Below are positions 1-10,181 of a stretch of 64,000 nt of DNA, one piece after another; the stretch's first letter is position 1; each line of letters starts with the position of its first letter. Source of the stretch: Gnetum montanum (lineage: Eukaryota; Streptophyta; Gnetopsida; Gnetales; Gnetaceae); contig MNCI01010116.1 of assembly GCA_015680685.1 (NCBI GenBank), positions 679,766 through 743,765 on the forward strand, written 5' to 3'. The translations under genes and the position numbers were made by a program. Below the pieces are notes generated by a model that was given only the letters and a program-made list of their open reading frames with translations, did no database searches and was not told where the DNA came from.

Positions 1-1695
1 TTAAAAAGGAAGTATTTCAAAGGTTTCATATTGCACATCATATAAATATGTATAAAAAACATAGGCCGCAATTAAAGATAGAAACTACAAAACATAATTA
101 ACATTTAAAGTTGCAAACTATATTACTATAAACTTAAATACTATTAAAATTCCGTTACCAAATGTTTTTTGAATTGTTTCTTTAGTATCCACCATAATAG
201 ATCCAAAAGCTTTTGCATCTTGCTCCATTTCTAAATGTTCATTCATGATTATCACAAGCTCCTTTTCTATATCATCTCCTTTTAGCCATGTCAACTACAT
301 CTTTATTAGGAATGTCATTATCATGATTATCACTCTCATTGTTAGAGTCATCATATTCTACAAGATCAGTTGAAAATTTATCCTAATCATTAATTTGTAC
401 ATTATAAGTGCCTTGACACTTAGAATAGAAGGGAAATCTTGTTAACAAATTTTTATTAAATTTTTTAAATTTAATTTAGTTTGAGAACTTCTAAATTTAA
501 TTATTTTCAACTGAAATAAATTATAAATATTTTATTATATTTAAAAGGCTTTTTCAAAAAAGTCATCATTTTTCACTATTTTTTGAAAAAATTTGGTGAC
601 TTTTTCCCAAAGCAACGAAAAATCACCAACTTTTTAATCACTACCCCTAATGACATCTATTTTTAATATGTATACAGTCTCATTCATATCAATAGCTGAA
701 AAAGAACAAAGGACTCATTTAATATGGACTTGAAGCTTCCTTGGATGTTGTCACTCTCTCATTTCTACTTACTCATGACCTTGCTTGTCCAAGTCAAGTA
801 GTCATCATATCATAAGTAAAATGGAAACAAAATATTTGAAAGATAACGTCTAGTCTTTGTCCATTGTGTAAACTTTTGTGCACAAATCTTTGCCTAAGCC
901 TTGGAATCCCCTTTATCCTATAAATAGTGGAGGTTATGCTCTTCTTTTTACCTTTTTGCCAAGTTGGGGAAGTACACGCTAATTTGAAAAAAAAAAAAAA
1001 CAGAGAGAAAAGAGAGAAGTGTGAGGTTGTTCCTTGCATATTTTTGTTTTTTCTTTTTATGGATGAACTTACGATTGTTCTTGTATGTATGAGAAGCTAC
1101 TGCTAGCTACACTTGAGGGCTGTTTCTGGAAGCTATTTTAGCTGAACCTAACCTGTGTGGGCCTGTTTTATGGAACTTTCGCTGCTGATAGTTGGTACTG
1201 CTCTAACCTGATTTTTGTGAGGCTATTGGCTGAATGTCAACCCAAGCGCCTACAATGTGTTTTTTTTCTCCAAGCTGAATCAACCCAATCATAGAGGCAT
1301 ATATTCCAAACCATTGGTGCATCTTAATTATTAATGGGTGTTTGTTGTTTTGATTTGGACAAGTTGAGGATTATTTCATGAGGGAATCTAGGATTTATTG
1401 TGGATTATGAATCATGCATAGAATCTTTTATAAGTCATGGATTTGATTTTTGGACATGAATGCATTAGGCTTATGAGTTTGCTTTTGTTTATCATGTGTA
1501 CTTGATATTTCATGTTCTTGTGATCATTATTAATGAATGTCCACCATCATTCTATTCAAAGTCAGTGATATCTTCTGTGGGATACAAGGGTTTAGCCTTT
1601 GGAGATACTTGATGGTGTTAGGCCCCACTATTTTATTCAGCCCTAGTGCTCTTCTTAGATGGGCTACAAGATGTTGTAGGGTTGGAGGTACTTGG
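1..1695. other. AT-rich left flank, no gene recognised
   Basis: No family was recognised on either strand. The sequence holds a promoter-like TATA motif (listed separately), a run of 14 A at 987-1000 followed by a GA-rich stretch, and a short minus-strand open frame of about 43 codons near 120-250 with no family resemblance. The region around 1060-1690 could be the transcribed part of an old LTR or a non-coding transcript, but I found no partner copy in the window. It ends exactly at the left target duplication of the large gypsy element. Confidence 0.4.
919..927 (+). promoter_or_regulatory. TATA-box-like motif
   Basis: TATAAATAG is followed about 60 bp downstream by a poly(A) run and a GAGAGAAAAGAGAGAAG leader-like purine stretch, which resembles a plant core promoter and 5' leader or an LTR U3/R junction. 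No coding frame follows, so the driven transcript is unknown. Confidence 0.25.
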
Positions 1696-2188
1696 TGTGA
1701 CATCCCATTCTCGAATGTCATGGATTAACTCAAATTAACCACACACAACTTAAATAACATGCACAAAGAAATAATCTTTTCTTCATTGAAATGAAAAAGA
1801 AAGGTAAAGTGGAATCTTTATTAATAATAGAGAACAGAAAATAGAAATAAAATGTTGAAATGAGGGCCCTAAGGTTATCTTCCTGTGGCACCAATATCCT
1901 TAGAGGCAATTCAGCAATGCCACCACGATTAGGCCATAAAACTGAAAGGGTGATCAATCCCTTCTTGTCCCACATCTCCCAGCTCTTGTCACTCACCTTC
2001 AAGGCTCTACAACTCCATGTTGACACAACCTCTAAGTTTCCCACCCTTAAATGTCATAGGTCAGACCCCCAAAGGATACCATGAATAATTACAACTCCTT
2101 ATAATCAGGCACCCTTTCATAACTTAAGGTTAATTACATCATTTACATATTCTTTATTACAATTTCACTCCTAATTAGAAATAGGACA
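1696..2188 (-). repeat. 3' LTR of the gypsy element
   Basis: It begins TGTGACATCCC on the plus strand and ends in GGACA. It aligns along its whole length with 18940-19401, sharing the CTTTATTAATAATAGAGAAC block and the GGTTAATTACAT block near the end. Small indels separate the two copies (493 versus 462 bp), and many substitutions indicate an old insertion. Confidence 0.85.
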
Positions 2189-2207
2189 TTATAGTCTACT
2201 CCTCTTA
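2189..2207 (-). promoter_or_regulatory. Polypurine tract of the gypsy element
   Basis: Read on the minus strand, the bases next to the 3' LTR are TAAGAGGAGTAGACTATAA, a purine-rich tract in the position expected for plus-strand DNA priming. Just upstream in the sense direction an acidic frame (Glu/Asp/Gln-rich) forms the probable C-terminal tail of the polyprotein. Confidence 0.6.
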
Positions 2208-2330
2208 GGAATCTTGCTAGTCCTCAAGCTCATCTTCAATGTCTTGTTGATCTCTATTTCCATGATTTGTTTGCTCCTCTTCTTCAACCTCATTATTATT
2301 TGCATAAAATTACATCTATTAGTCTTAAGT

Positions 2331-2570
2331 ATCTATCTATCTATCATAATCATTGTAGCATTGTCCCAACAAAATGGGGTCAGCTACATGATATCTCTCT
2401 TACCATTCACCTCTATGAAGAGGTAGATCTTTGTTTATTTGCAGTTTCAAATCATCTTTAATCGTTTTTTCTAATGTCTTCTTTGGTCTTCCTTTCGGTG
2501 GCTTATCCAAACCATCTAACCTACCATTCTTGTAGCTTATCTAAAATAAAGGTCACTCCAAGTCTTCCTT
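2331..2570 (-). mobile_element. 3' end of an RTE-type LINE
   Basis: The minus strand encodes KPPKGRPKKTLEKTIKDDL followed about 25 residues later by HVADPILLGQC. These match the C-terminal end of plant RTE-clade ORF2 proteins (GRPKKT ... HVADP). It ends in an ATCT/GATA microsatellite tail at 2331-2346, the usual RTE 3' tail. It sits between the gypsy C-terminus and the integrase, so it is a nested insertion. The upstream limit is unclear because the protein signal fades above 2570. Confidence 0.65.
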
Positions 2571-3479
2571 TGATGTTTTGTATTATGTAGTGTATCTCTT
2601 CTAGTACTATTCAACATCCATCAAAGGATTTGCATTTCTACCACACTAATTTGTCGTAATATTTAGCATCATATGAGATAGCAAGCCTAGTTAGTTATTG
2701 CCCTGTAAAATTTCCCCTTCAATTTTATTAGTATTGTTTTATCACATAGAACATCACTAGCTTGTCTTCAGTTTGACCATCCTACCTCAATTCTATTTCT
2801 TTTATCTTTATCAATTTCACCATTTGATTAGAGGAATGATCCTAGGTAGCAGAATTATTTGCGGTGAGGAACTTTTTTGCCTTGAATTGTCACTTCTATT
2901 TCACCACTTTTTATGTCGTAATTAAAAATGCATTCAATATACTTTTGTCTTACTTCTAGCTTAAGTATCTGTATAATCTAATAACCAAACCTTATTAATT
3001 ATCATAATGATCAAAGAGGTGAGAAAAAGTTTAGAATTAACTCTATTTTTCCAAGTCTCTTGGTCACAGTTGGACCACTGAACCCATACTTCAATAATGA
3101 TTTTTATTCCAAAGCTTCTTCATTCTTTGATCCTTTATGGTTGTGGGTTTTACTTCAAAGCTCACATTGGACTTCAAGGGTAATTTATTCCAATCCAACA
3201 CATATGGGATATTGTTTTAGTGGAACTTGTTTAATAGGAACAAATGGAAGAGTGTATGAATTTTCAGGTTTGTTGGAAGATTCAATCGGTATGCTACTCC
3301 TCCAACTCATTCAAAGATCTCAAAGGGGCTACAGTATCAAGAGGCTAACTCCTTCTTGGATCTCAAAGGGATCTCCTACTTGGAACTCCTTTAAGCAATG
3401 TTGGTCAATATATCCCTTGTACTTACCTAGTGACAATATTTTCCATAATCTTTAATTCCTCTTCTTTCCATTTAGTTCA

Positions 3480-4420
3480 CAAAGTTGGATCTACCCAAGG
3501 TTATGGCATTCAGCAATTTCACCCGTACACTACTTCGAATGAAGTTCTATGAATGGATCCTTAATATTTGTTCTTATATGTGAATTCACCTCATATAACT
3601 TACAAGATATTCTAGTTGTTATTATTTGAGAATCTTGGGTCTAGTTCCCACATAACTTATCAAGATGTCTTTCAAGATCCTATTTACTTGTTCGGTTTGA
3701 CCATCAATTTCAAGGTGATATGTCATACTGAACTTCAACTAAGTACCTGATTTCTTGAAAAAGTTTTTCCAAAACTCAGAGATAAGTTTTGGATCTCAAT
3801 CGGATGTGATTTACTTGGGACATCCATGTAAACAGAACAACTCCCATAAATTTCTAGGCTACTTCATTCGCAACATTGGTAGACTTCAAGGATATGAAAT
3901 GAGACATCTATGAAGGTGGATCTACAACCACCAAAATAGAATCATTCTCCTTCTTAGTCAATGGTAGTCCTACAATGAAGTCCATGGTCACATCTTCCTA
4001 TTTCATGTTGGAACTTCTAGCGGTTGAAGAAGTCCACTATGTTTGTTTGTTCTTCTTTGAATCTTTGGCACGTTGGACAATTTTTGATGTAGGTAGATAG
4101 ATTGTTCTTCATACAAGGCCAAAAGTAAAACTTTCACAGCATAACCTAGGACTTAATATACCCAAGGTGTCCTACATATGGAACTTCATGTGCTTCACTC
4201 AATAATTTCTATCTCCAAGCTCCCTTTGAAACACAAATTCTTTTTCTTTTCATTAACATTCCTTGTCGAGAGAGGTGATAATTAAATTCTGAACTCATAT
4301 TGGTCAGGACTCATTTGAAATAAAGAATTTCTTTAATTTGGGTCTTGATTTCTTCTTCCATAGGGATTGTGACTATGCCAATCATTAGATTTCACATCCT
4401 ACTTACGGCATCACCCACTA
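3480..4420 (-). pseudogene. gypsy integrase remnant
   Basis: On the minus strand around 4060-4220 there is a zinc-binding HHCC module: a His pair in EAHEVPYVGHLGY, then YFWPCMKNNL and NCPTCQRFK. Fragments of a catalytic core follow toward 3480, including the stretch around LEIYGSCSVYMDVPSKSHP. Frames change and stops are frequent, so no integrase could be made. Position after RNase H fits the Ty3/gypsy gene order. Confidence 0.7.
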
Positions 4421-4439
4421 CAATTTGCTTTCCCGGAAT

Positions 4440-4990
4440 GTACTTTATCTAAAACTCATATCCTGCAAGCAACTCTGCCCATCTACATTGTCAGGTATTT
4501 AAGATTGTTTGTCTTTGCAAATATTCTAAATTTTTATGGTCAATTTTTAAAATAAATTTTTTTCCACAAAGCTAATGTCTACAAACTTTTAAAGCATGAA
4601 CAATGGCTAATAATTTTAGATCATGAGTTAAGCAATTTACCTCAACTCCACATAATTTACAAGATTCAAAGCAAACCACTTTATCTTCCTGAGACAAGAC
4701 TGCGTCAATTCCCACACCACAAGCATTAGTAGATACTTCTAACAGTAGGTCTACATCAAGGATCCTTAAGACAGGAGCCATTGTCAAAAGCATCTTTAAT
4801 CTCAAAAATGCTTCCCTGCACTTTTCATCAAACTTAAACATACATTTCTCTTACCAAAAATCAAAAAGTGGTGCTACCAAGGTAGAATGATCTTTTTAAA
4901 ATGATGATAAAATCAAATTAAACCTAGAAAGCTATAGATTGTTGTAATATCCTTGGGTACTGGCCATTCCCTGACCATACTTACCTTAGA
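4440..4990 (-). pseudogene. gypsy RNase H remnant
   Basis: The open stretch 4572-4841 (89 codons) is the RT-connection and RNase H start of Ty3/gypsy polyproteins. EAFLRLKMLLTMAPVLR is followed by the STNACGVGIDAVLSQ motif, where the usual catalytic Asp of TDAS is replaced by Asn. THDLKLLAIVHALKVCRH follows. Sequence on either side continues the family alignment with stops. Confidence 0.8.
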
Positions 4991-4999
4991 CAAACCAAC

Positions 5000-5581
5000 T
5001 TGCAAACCTCATTTTAATATAGTATGGCCTATACATGATATTTCTTCCTTGAAAAATTTACATTTATTCAATTTAGCTTTTAATTGGTTTTGGCTTAAAA
5101 TTTCCATAGTTGCTTTTAAATGATCAATGTGTTCTTCACTAGTCTTAAGAGTATACTAGTATCTCATCCATGAATATTGTAACAAACTTATCTAGGTACT
5201 CTCTAAAGATGCTATTCATGAGGACCATAAATGTTGCAGTGTGTGTTAGTCAGTCCAAATGGCATCATCTCAAATTCATATAATATGTATCTTGTTCTAA
5301 AGGCAGTTTTCTCAATGTCTTTTTCCTTAATTCTTATTTGGTGATAACCAAAATTTAAATCAATTTTTGAAAAGTAACATGCCTTCATAAGTTTGTCAAA
5401 TAAATCATTAATTTAGGGTAAGGGATAGGTGTTTTTAATTGTTACTTTATTTAACACCCTATAATCAATACATGACCTTAAGGTACCATCCTTTTTTCTT
5501 GACAAACAAAGCTGGAACACACCAAGAAGAGACACTAGGTCGTATTTTACCTTCTTCTAGTAATTGATCAAGTTGTACTTC
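5000..5581 (-). pseudogene. gypsy reverse transcriptase remnant, core
   Basis: The minus strand shows [20 protein letters not shown], then [35 protein letters not shown] and [10 protein letters not shown], which are RT motifs of Ty3/gypsy elements in correct order. The region that should carry YVDD (about 5160-5200) is frameshifted. The N-terminal end stops at the T-run of LINE copy 1, and the preceding coding sequence is found beyond that LINE at 9106-9370. Confidence 0.8.
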
Positions 5582-5654
5582 TTTTTTTGAGATAATGTTT
5601 GGGATATTATTAATAAACAAAGTAAACTGTACAGTCAAAAATTTTCATCAAGCA

Positions 5655-5685
5655 GGGTGGTTCACCCTCGGGGGAAGTCTCCCCC
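5655..5685 (-). other. Paired GC hairpins in the LINE 3' UTR
   Basis: Two adjacent inverted repeats lie about 70 bp from the poly(A): GGGTG-GTT-CACCC at 5655-5667 and GGGGG-AAGTCT-CCCCC at 5670-5685. LINE copy 2 has a comparable hairpin at 10233-10243. Stem-loops near the 3' end serve as RT recognition structures in some LINEs; that role here is an inference. Confidence 0.5.
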
Positions 5686-5879
5686 ACCAAACCCAACATT
5701 GGGCGTGTACCTGGCCTAACAACCCGAGAGTTCACAAATAGAAAATGGAATCACATTTCAAGAAGACAACGACCAAGCGAACAGCACCCTAAGTCAAAAC
5801 AAAGCAAAATGCGGGCCAAGAAAGCCCCAAACCAAGCCACTCAACCAAAACACCAAACCCCACCCTAGAAACACACTAG

Positions 5880-7262
5880 AGCCACATAGGCAAATTCAGA
5901 CAAGTACAATCAAGAATTTCTTGGTTATGAACATTGTTGAGCACATCATGGTGGTGTTCTGAGTTGACAAACATAGCCACCTCCTGGAAATCCTTGAAGG
6001 CAACCTCCTACCTAGCACAGACCACTGCCAAACCCTCCCAATCAAGATGCAACCCACAAGAAGATCGGCAAATGTGCCAACATAGAGCAGACCACGGAGA
6101 CTCACAATTAATATTTAACAAGAGATAGGGGCAATGACCCCTACTAAGACACATGTGGGCATTCTGGGCATGGGCCCAATCCAGCTGTCTGCGCATCTGT
6201 TTGGCTTCCTCCTATTCCCACTACCATGCCACCTGCTCCAATCTCTTCCTCTTCTATCATTCCTATGCCTCCTATTCAAGCTCTTCCCTAACCTGCACAC
6301 TCAGTTGACCCAAAAGGACTGCCCTAGCTCTCACCTCGCAAAGCTCCTAGCATCGCATCAACTCCTACTCTTGTTCCCTAAATTCCTCCTCCCGCTCCTG
6401 TGCCCTTCCCTAAAAACTCCTCCTGCTGAACCTACATACGTTGAAACACCTCTTCACAGGCAGCCCACTTGGCTTCCCAAAGACACCACTCATTAGCCCT
6501 AGTTATCTCCACCACCTCTTCCGCAAACCGCAGCATCTCCTTTGACCGAGTTGGAAACACCCCCAGACTCGGGCCCTTTGGCTCAACAACAACAAGCACA
6601 ACCATAGGTTGCAACTCGACCCTTCTCCTCTCAGCTAGTTGATGAACATAAACCCTATGGCATGACAGCCCAGATCCCAACAAAGGCTGCAATGCCAACC
6701 CAGGCAAAGCAACCTGCCAAAGCACAATAATGAGCCCAAAGTGGTGCCCTCTACATTGCTTGCACAATGATTCCATAAAAAATTTAGGCAAATTTACTTG
6801 GCACTCTAGCCTCAAGCACTTAAGCAAGGCAAAATGTGTCCCTTGAAATTTGGATAAATTACCAAACTAGACAAAGAACCTATCCACCAGATCAGCTGCT
6901 TGCTGCAAAATCAGCGGCAACATTGACTTTGGCACCTGCCCACTACGAGTACATGGCACCACCCCATCAAAAAAATTTCAGCATCTTGGAGCCCACATGA
7001 TGTAGACAACACTAGTGTCCCCATGGTAGAAATCCCCAAGTACATGGCCAGTGCCGCCTCAATCAAGATAATTTTGGTCCCTTGGAAAAGTGTAGCATCA
7101 TCTCACCAGTTGCAATAAAAAGAGTTGTCTGCTAGCATTGGGTCTCCTTCCAACCTAGGCAGCAACTCTTCCCACCCAATTCTCACCACCATCCTCCAAA
7201 GCTCCACATTCTCCATGAACGCTGCACAACCATGCTCAAACATGGGGGTCACAACCATGGCA
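5880..7262 (-). pseudogene. Unrecognised coding region downstream of the L1 RT (copy 1)
   Basis: Past the L1 C-terminus a different protein region continues on the minus strand. It includes LWRMVVRIGWEELLPRLEG, EAALAMYLGI, GLQDAEIF, HHFGLIIVLWQVALPG (in the 131-codon open stretch 6432-6827) and a Glu/Arg-rich, possibly coiled-coil part near 6440-6560. The first two-thirds align at protein level with LINE copy 2, with LW..+V...WE+LLP.L.G, EA.+A.YLGI and GHHFGLI+.LW+VA. I know no RNase H, endonuclease or gag family with these motifs. Stops interrupt it. It may be a third ORF of this LINE or a C-terminal extension of ORF2. Confidence 0.6.
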
Positions 7263-7269
7263 ACAATGA

Positions 7270-9105
7270 GCTTCTACCACGTGCAACATGTAGATGAAGC
7301 AAGCTATGCAAATGATAGGATCCTTTGTGACTAAAACACAATGCAATCGTGCACCCTCCAAATCTCCCATAAAAGTAAACCTGCCATGGAGTCGCCATTT
7401 AACATCGCTTGCCCATGCAAACGCAAAACCTACCACGTATCACACATGTATGGGCATTGGTGAGTGAAGTGCAATACCGTTTCAAGGTTATTCAAACATA
7501 ATGGGCAAGTATCATTAATTCTTAAGCCCTGTTGCAAAGGACCATGTGCACTAGCAGTGCATTATGCGCTATTAACTAGAGAAACATTTTTATTTTCTTT
7601 GGTAATCATCCTTGCCAAATATCCCTCCAGCCAATCATCGACAAGTATAGATCCGGCACAATTTTCCATGTGTTCTACCCCATCCATCCACGCGTCAACG
7701 CAAGTTGCACATGCCCGCAAAATCTCTTCCATAACAAAGAGGTGTGTTGTCCCACTTCCCAACACGTGTACCTGTTTGCCATGATCCTAATCCATTGTGC
7801 AGCTCCTCCCATGCGTTGGATGAAGCGCATCAATAGTTGTTGATGCCCCAACAAAAGCTCATCTGCAAATTTAAATATCCCCAATCCCCCCATTTCCCAA
7901 GGGTAGGCAATCGTGTCCCACCCAACTAAATGAATGCAGCTACCCCCCGCCCACCAAACCAAATAAAATTGTGGATAATTCTATCAATCTACAAAGCAAC
8001 AGCCTTCGGGGGAGCCGCAATTGAGGCCACAAATCTAGCCATAGCAGACCAAAGACAAGATGCAAAGAGAATTCTCCCCTTACGAGTAAGAAAATGGTTG
8101 ATCCAGTTTCCTACACAACACCCCAAACATTGAATCAACTTTAGCCACGTACTTTTCCTTCCCCATTCAAACAAGGGAATCCCTAGATATGAGTCTGTCA
8201 GTGACCCATGAAGAATCCCCAACTCCTACAAGATATAACCTGCAACCCTTGTATTAGTGCTAATAAGATGTAGAGAGGACTTGCCCCGGTTAATTTCAAG
8301 CCCAAGCTCCTCCACCATCTAGCCAAGGGCCCTATAACTCCACGTGCCTGAGGGACCCCCACCCGCATCAGAAGCATATTGTCATCTACGTAATGTTCAA
8401 CAAGACATTCCACTCCCACAATCTCAAGCCCTCTAACGTCTTTAGCTTTGCAATAATATTGGAGAGTATCTATCGCCATGATAAATAGAAGCAAGGACAA
8501 GGGGTCCCCCTGTCTCAAGCCTCTACCAGGGGAGGAAAACCCCCACAACCACCCCCCTATGTTGAAAGAATACACCCCAGAAGCTTGTAGATGAATGCAT
8601 AATTTAATAAATTGTGGGTCCAATCCTTTCATCCTCATAATAGTAGCCAACGCCTCCCAACTGACAGTATCATAGGCTTTCGTAATGTCTAATTTCAAGC
8701 ACATCCCTAGAAAACTAGCTTCCTTCATAGCATGAATCACCTCCTACATAAGGATCACCTAGTGCTATATGAACCAACCCCACACAAAACCCACCTGGTG
8801 TTCCCCTATCAACTTTGGCATGAGGAGCACTAATCTACTCACCAGCATCTTTGAAAACAACCTTAGCAAAACATTGCACACACTGATAGCGCAGAAGTGT
8901 GTTGGATCTAATGCACCTGGGTTCTTTGGAATGAGAACTATTCTAGAATAGTTAATTTCCCTTCTCACCTAACATCTTGTCAGCATCAGATTCAAAGCAT
9001 CAAGCAAATTTGGCCCCAGGAAATCAGCAAATTCCCAGAAAAATTCAATGTCTCATCCATCCAGGCCTAGCGCTACTTTTACACCCCTTAATTTCATCAT
9101 AGAAA
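7270..9105 (-). pseudogene. L1-type reverse transcriptase remnant
   Basis: Minus-strand blocks in order: a GLDG/DIEFF start near 9060; the 67-codon block 8765-8968 with IVLIPKNPGALDPTHF, an ISVCNVL motif and SRLVLLMP; and 8198-8740 with LDITKAYDTVSWEA, GLRQGDPLSLLLF and a YVDD catalytic box. Later come a GGLGIF block (7675-7962), a CPLC...ET...H...CP zinc-binding end near 7450-7520 and a LLWEIW box near 7400. This is the usual plant L1 ORF2 order. Stops and frameshifts break it into pieces. Confidence 0.8.
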
Positions 9106-9370
9106 ACCTACAAGGGGCCTTTGATGCAAGTTCAATTCTTGGAAAAATGTAAATAGCATGCTCTGCAATGCATTCAGGTGGTATTTCTGTGGTTTCACCA
9201 AATACCAAGTATTCAAATTCCTTAAGTTCTTTAAGAAGTTCAATATCAATTGATTTCTAGGGTTTGGTTACCTTCACTACAAACATAGTTACACCTTTAT
9301 TGACTATCTCTTGGCTTGTTTAGTGATTATGTTCTAGATCTTACTTGTTGTTCCCCCTCTGCTTGCCTCA
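9106..9370 (-). pseudogene. gypsy protease-RT linker and RT N-terminus
   Basis: The minus strand reads ELLKELKEFEYLVFGETTEI then PPECIAEHAIYIFPRIELAS, which has the spacing and IEL motif found just before the RT of gypsy polyproteins. It joins in sense with [11 protein letters not shown] on the other side of LINE copy 1. Upstream it runs into a poly-C stretch and an assembly gap. Confidence 0.6.
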
Positions 9371-9376
9371 TGTCAC

Positions 9377-9390
9377 ACCCCCCCCCCCCN
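9377..9390. other. Poly-C run ending in an assembly N
   Basis: A run of C's ends in a single N at 9390. This looks like an unresolved homopolymer or gap join, so the distance across it may be wrong and sequence may be missing within the gypsy protease-RT linker. Confidence 0.8.
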
Positions 9391-9630
9391 TAAGTGGTTG
9401 AAACTTTAAAACACAGGTCCCAACGTAGGTAATAACCTTAAGCTTTTGAAGGAAAGACATTCCTAGAATAGCATCACCATTTCCTAATTCAAATTCATAG
9501 AATTCATCAAAAAAAAAGTTCTTGAAAATAAAAGCTAATTTCACCATACCAAAATACTTACTCACCATCATCCCATCTACAAGCTCAATCTTAACCACTT
9601 TCTATGATGGTAAGCTTAGGTTTAATGTAG
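9391..9630 (-). pseudogene. gypsy protease remnant, C-terminal half
   Basis: The open stretch reads KIELVDGMMVSKYFG and, further on, the GDAILGMSFLQKL motif, the conserved ILGM(D/S) block after the flap of gypsy retropepsins. The N-terminal half with the catalytic DSGAS is at 11871-11960. The two halves are separated by the MITE-like element and LINE copy 2. Confidence 0.75.
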
Positions 9631-10168
9631 TGTTTCACAGAAGTACGTTCCCATAAAAATTTTCCTGTTCCCTGTGTTCTGGGTACATGAGCTCACTCCC
9701 AAATAAATGGGAACTCCAACCAAACATCACTCATCATATGGTTAACAAAAATCTCAACACTATTTAGTAAACATTTTTTAGCAGTATACAATGATCATAA
9801 AAAGTGCAATGAAGAAGTTTGGTTTGTTTATGGAAACAAATAACATCAATAAATCTTGCTATGATAATCAAATTTTAATAGTTAAGTACTTACTTCACTT
9901 TAAATTTGGAGCAAATTTTCCATAATTTAATATGTTTTAATTAATACACATGGTTTCTTAAATTGCAATTGCAACATTATAGTGGTTCTGGTTTTATAGT
10001 ATATTTTGACTTTATGTAATAATTTTTTTCTATATTTTTAATTGAATTTTATATTCACATTCCATATGTGTTTGGCGTTGTTCCCACCAAACATGCCTCA
10101 TTCCTAAACTTGTTTGGGAAAATGCTCTGATGCTTCAACATTCTCATGTTCCCAATCGGTGTGAAACA
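9631..10168. mobile_element. MITE-like element with 9-bp inverted ends and TAG flanks
   Basis: It starts TGTTTCACA (9631-9639) and ends TGTGAAACA (10160-10168), a perfect 9-bp terminal inverted repeat. TAG lies on each side (9628-9630, 10169-10171), compatible with a 3-bp target duplication. Secondary inverted GTTCCCA/TGGGAAC motifs occur near the ends. It is AT-rich in the middle with no coding frame. It interrupts the gypsy protease next to LINE copy 2. The TIR does not fit the usual CACTA or PIF starts, so the superfamily is undetermined. Confidence 0.5.
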
Positions 10169-10181
10169 TAGCTATAATGCC

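Larger units (their letters stand above)
5582..9105 (-). mobile_element. L1-type LINE copy 1, 5'-truncated, inserted in the gypsy pol
   Basis: The insertion splits the gypsy RT. Its 3' end is a T-run (poly(A) on the minus strand) at 5582-5588. Upstream come a hairpin-rich 3' UTR, an unusual coding region (5880-7262), a zinc-knuckle end and the L1 RT. It begins inside the RT N-terminus near LGLDG, so the endonuclease and ORF1 are absent, typical of truncated target-primed insertions. Clear target duplications are not visible. The gypsy reading skips only a few residues across the insertion. Confidence 0.75.

Noticed and set aside
3060-3455. 131-codon plus-strand frame
   Set aside because: It lies opposite the decayed gypsy pol 3' part and shows no family motif; treated as a chance frame.
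9371-9390. TGTCACACCCC-like LTR start
   Set aside because: The poly-C run and N indicate an assembly problem; no second LTR end is present.
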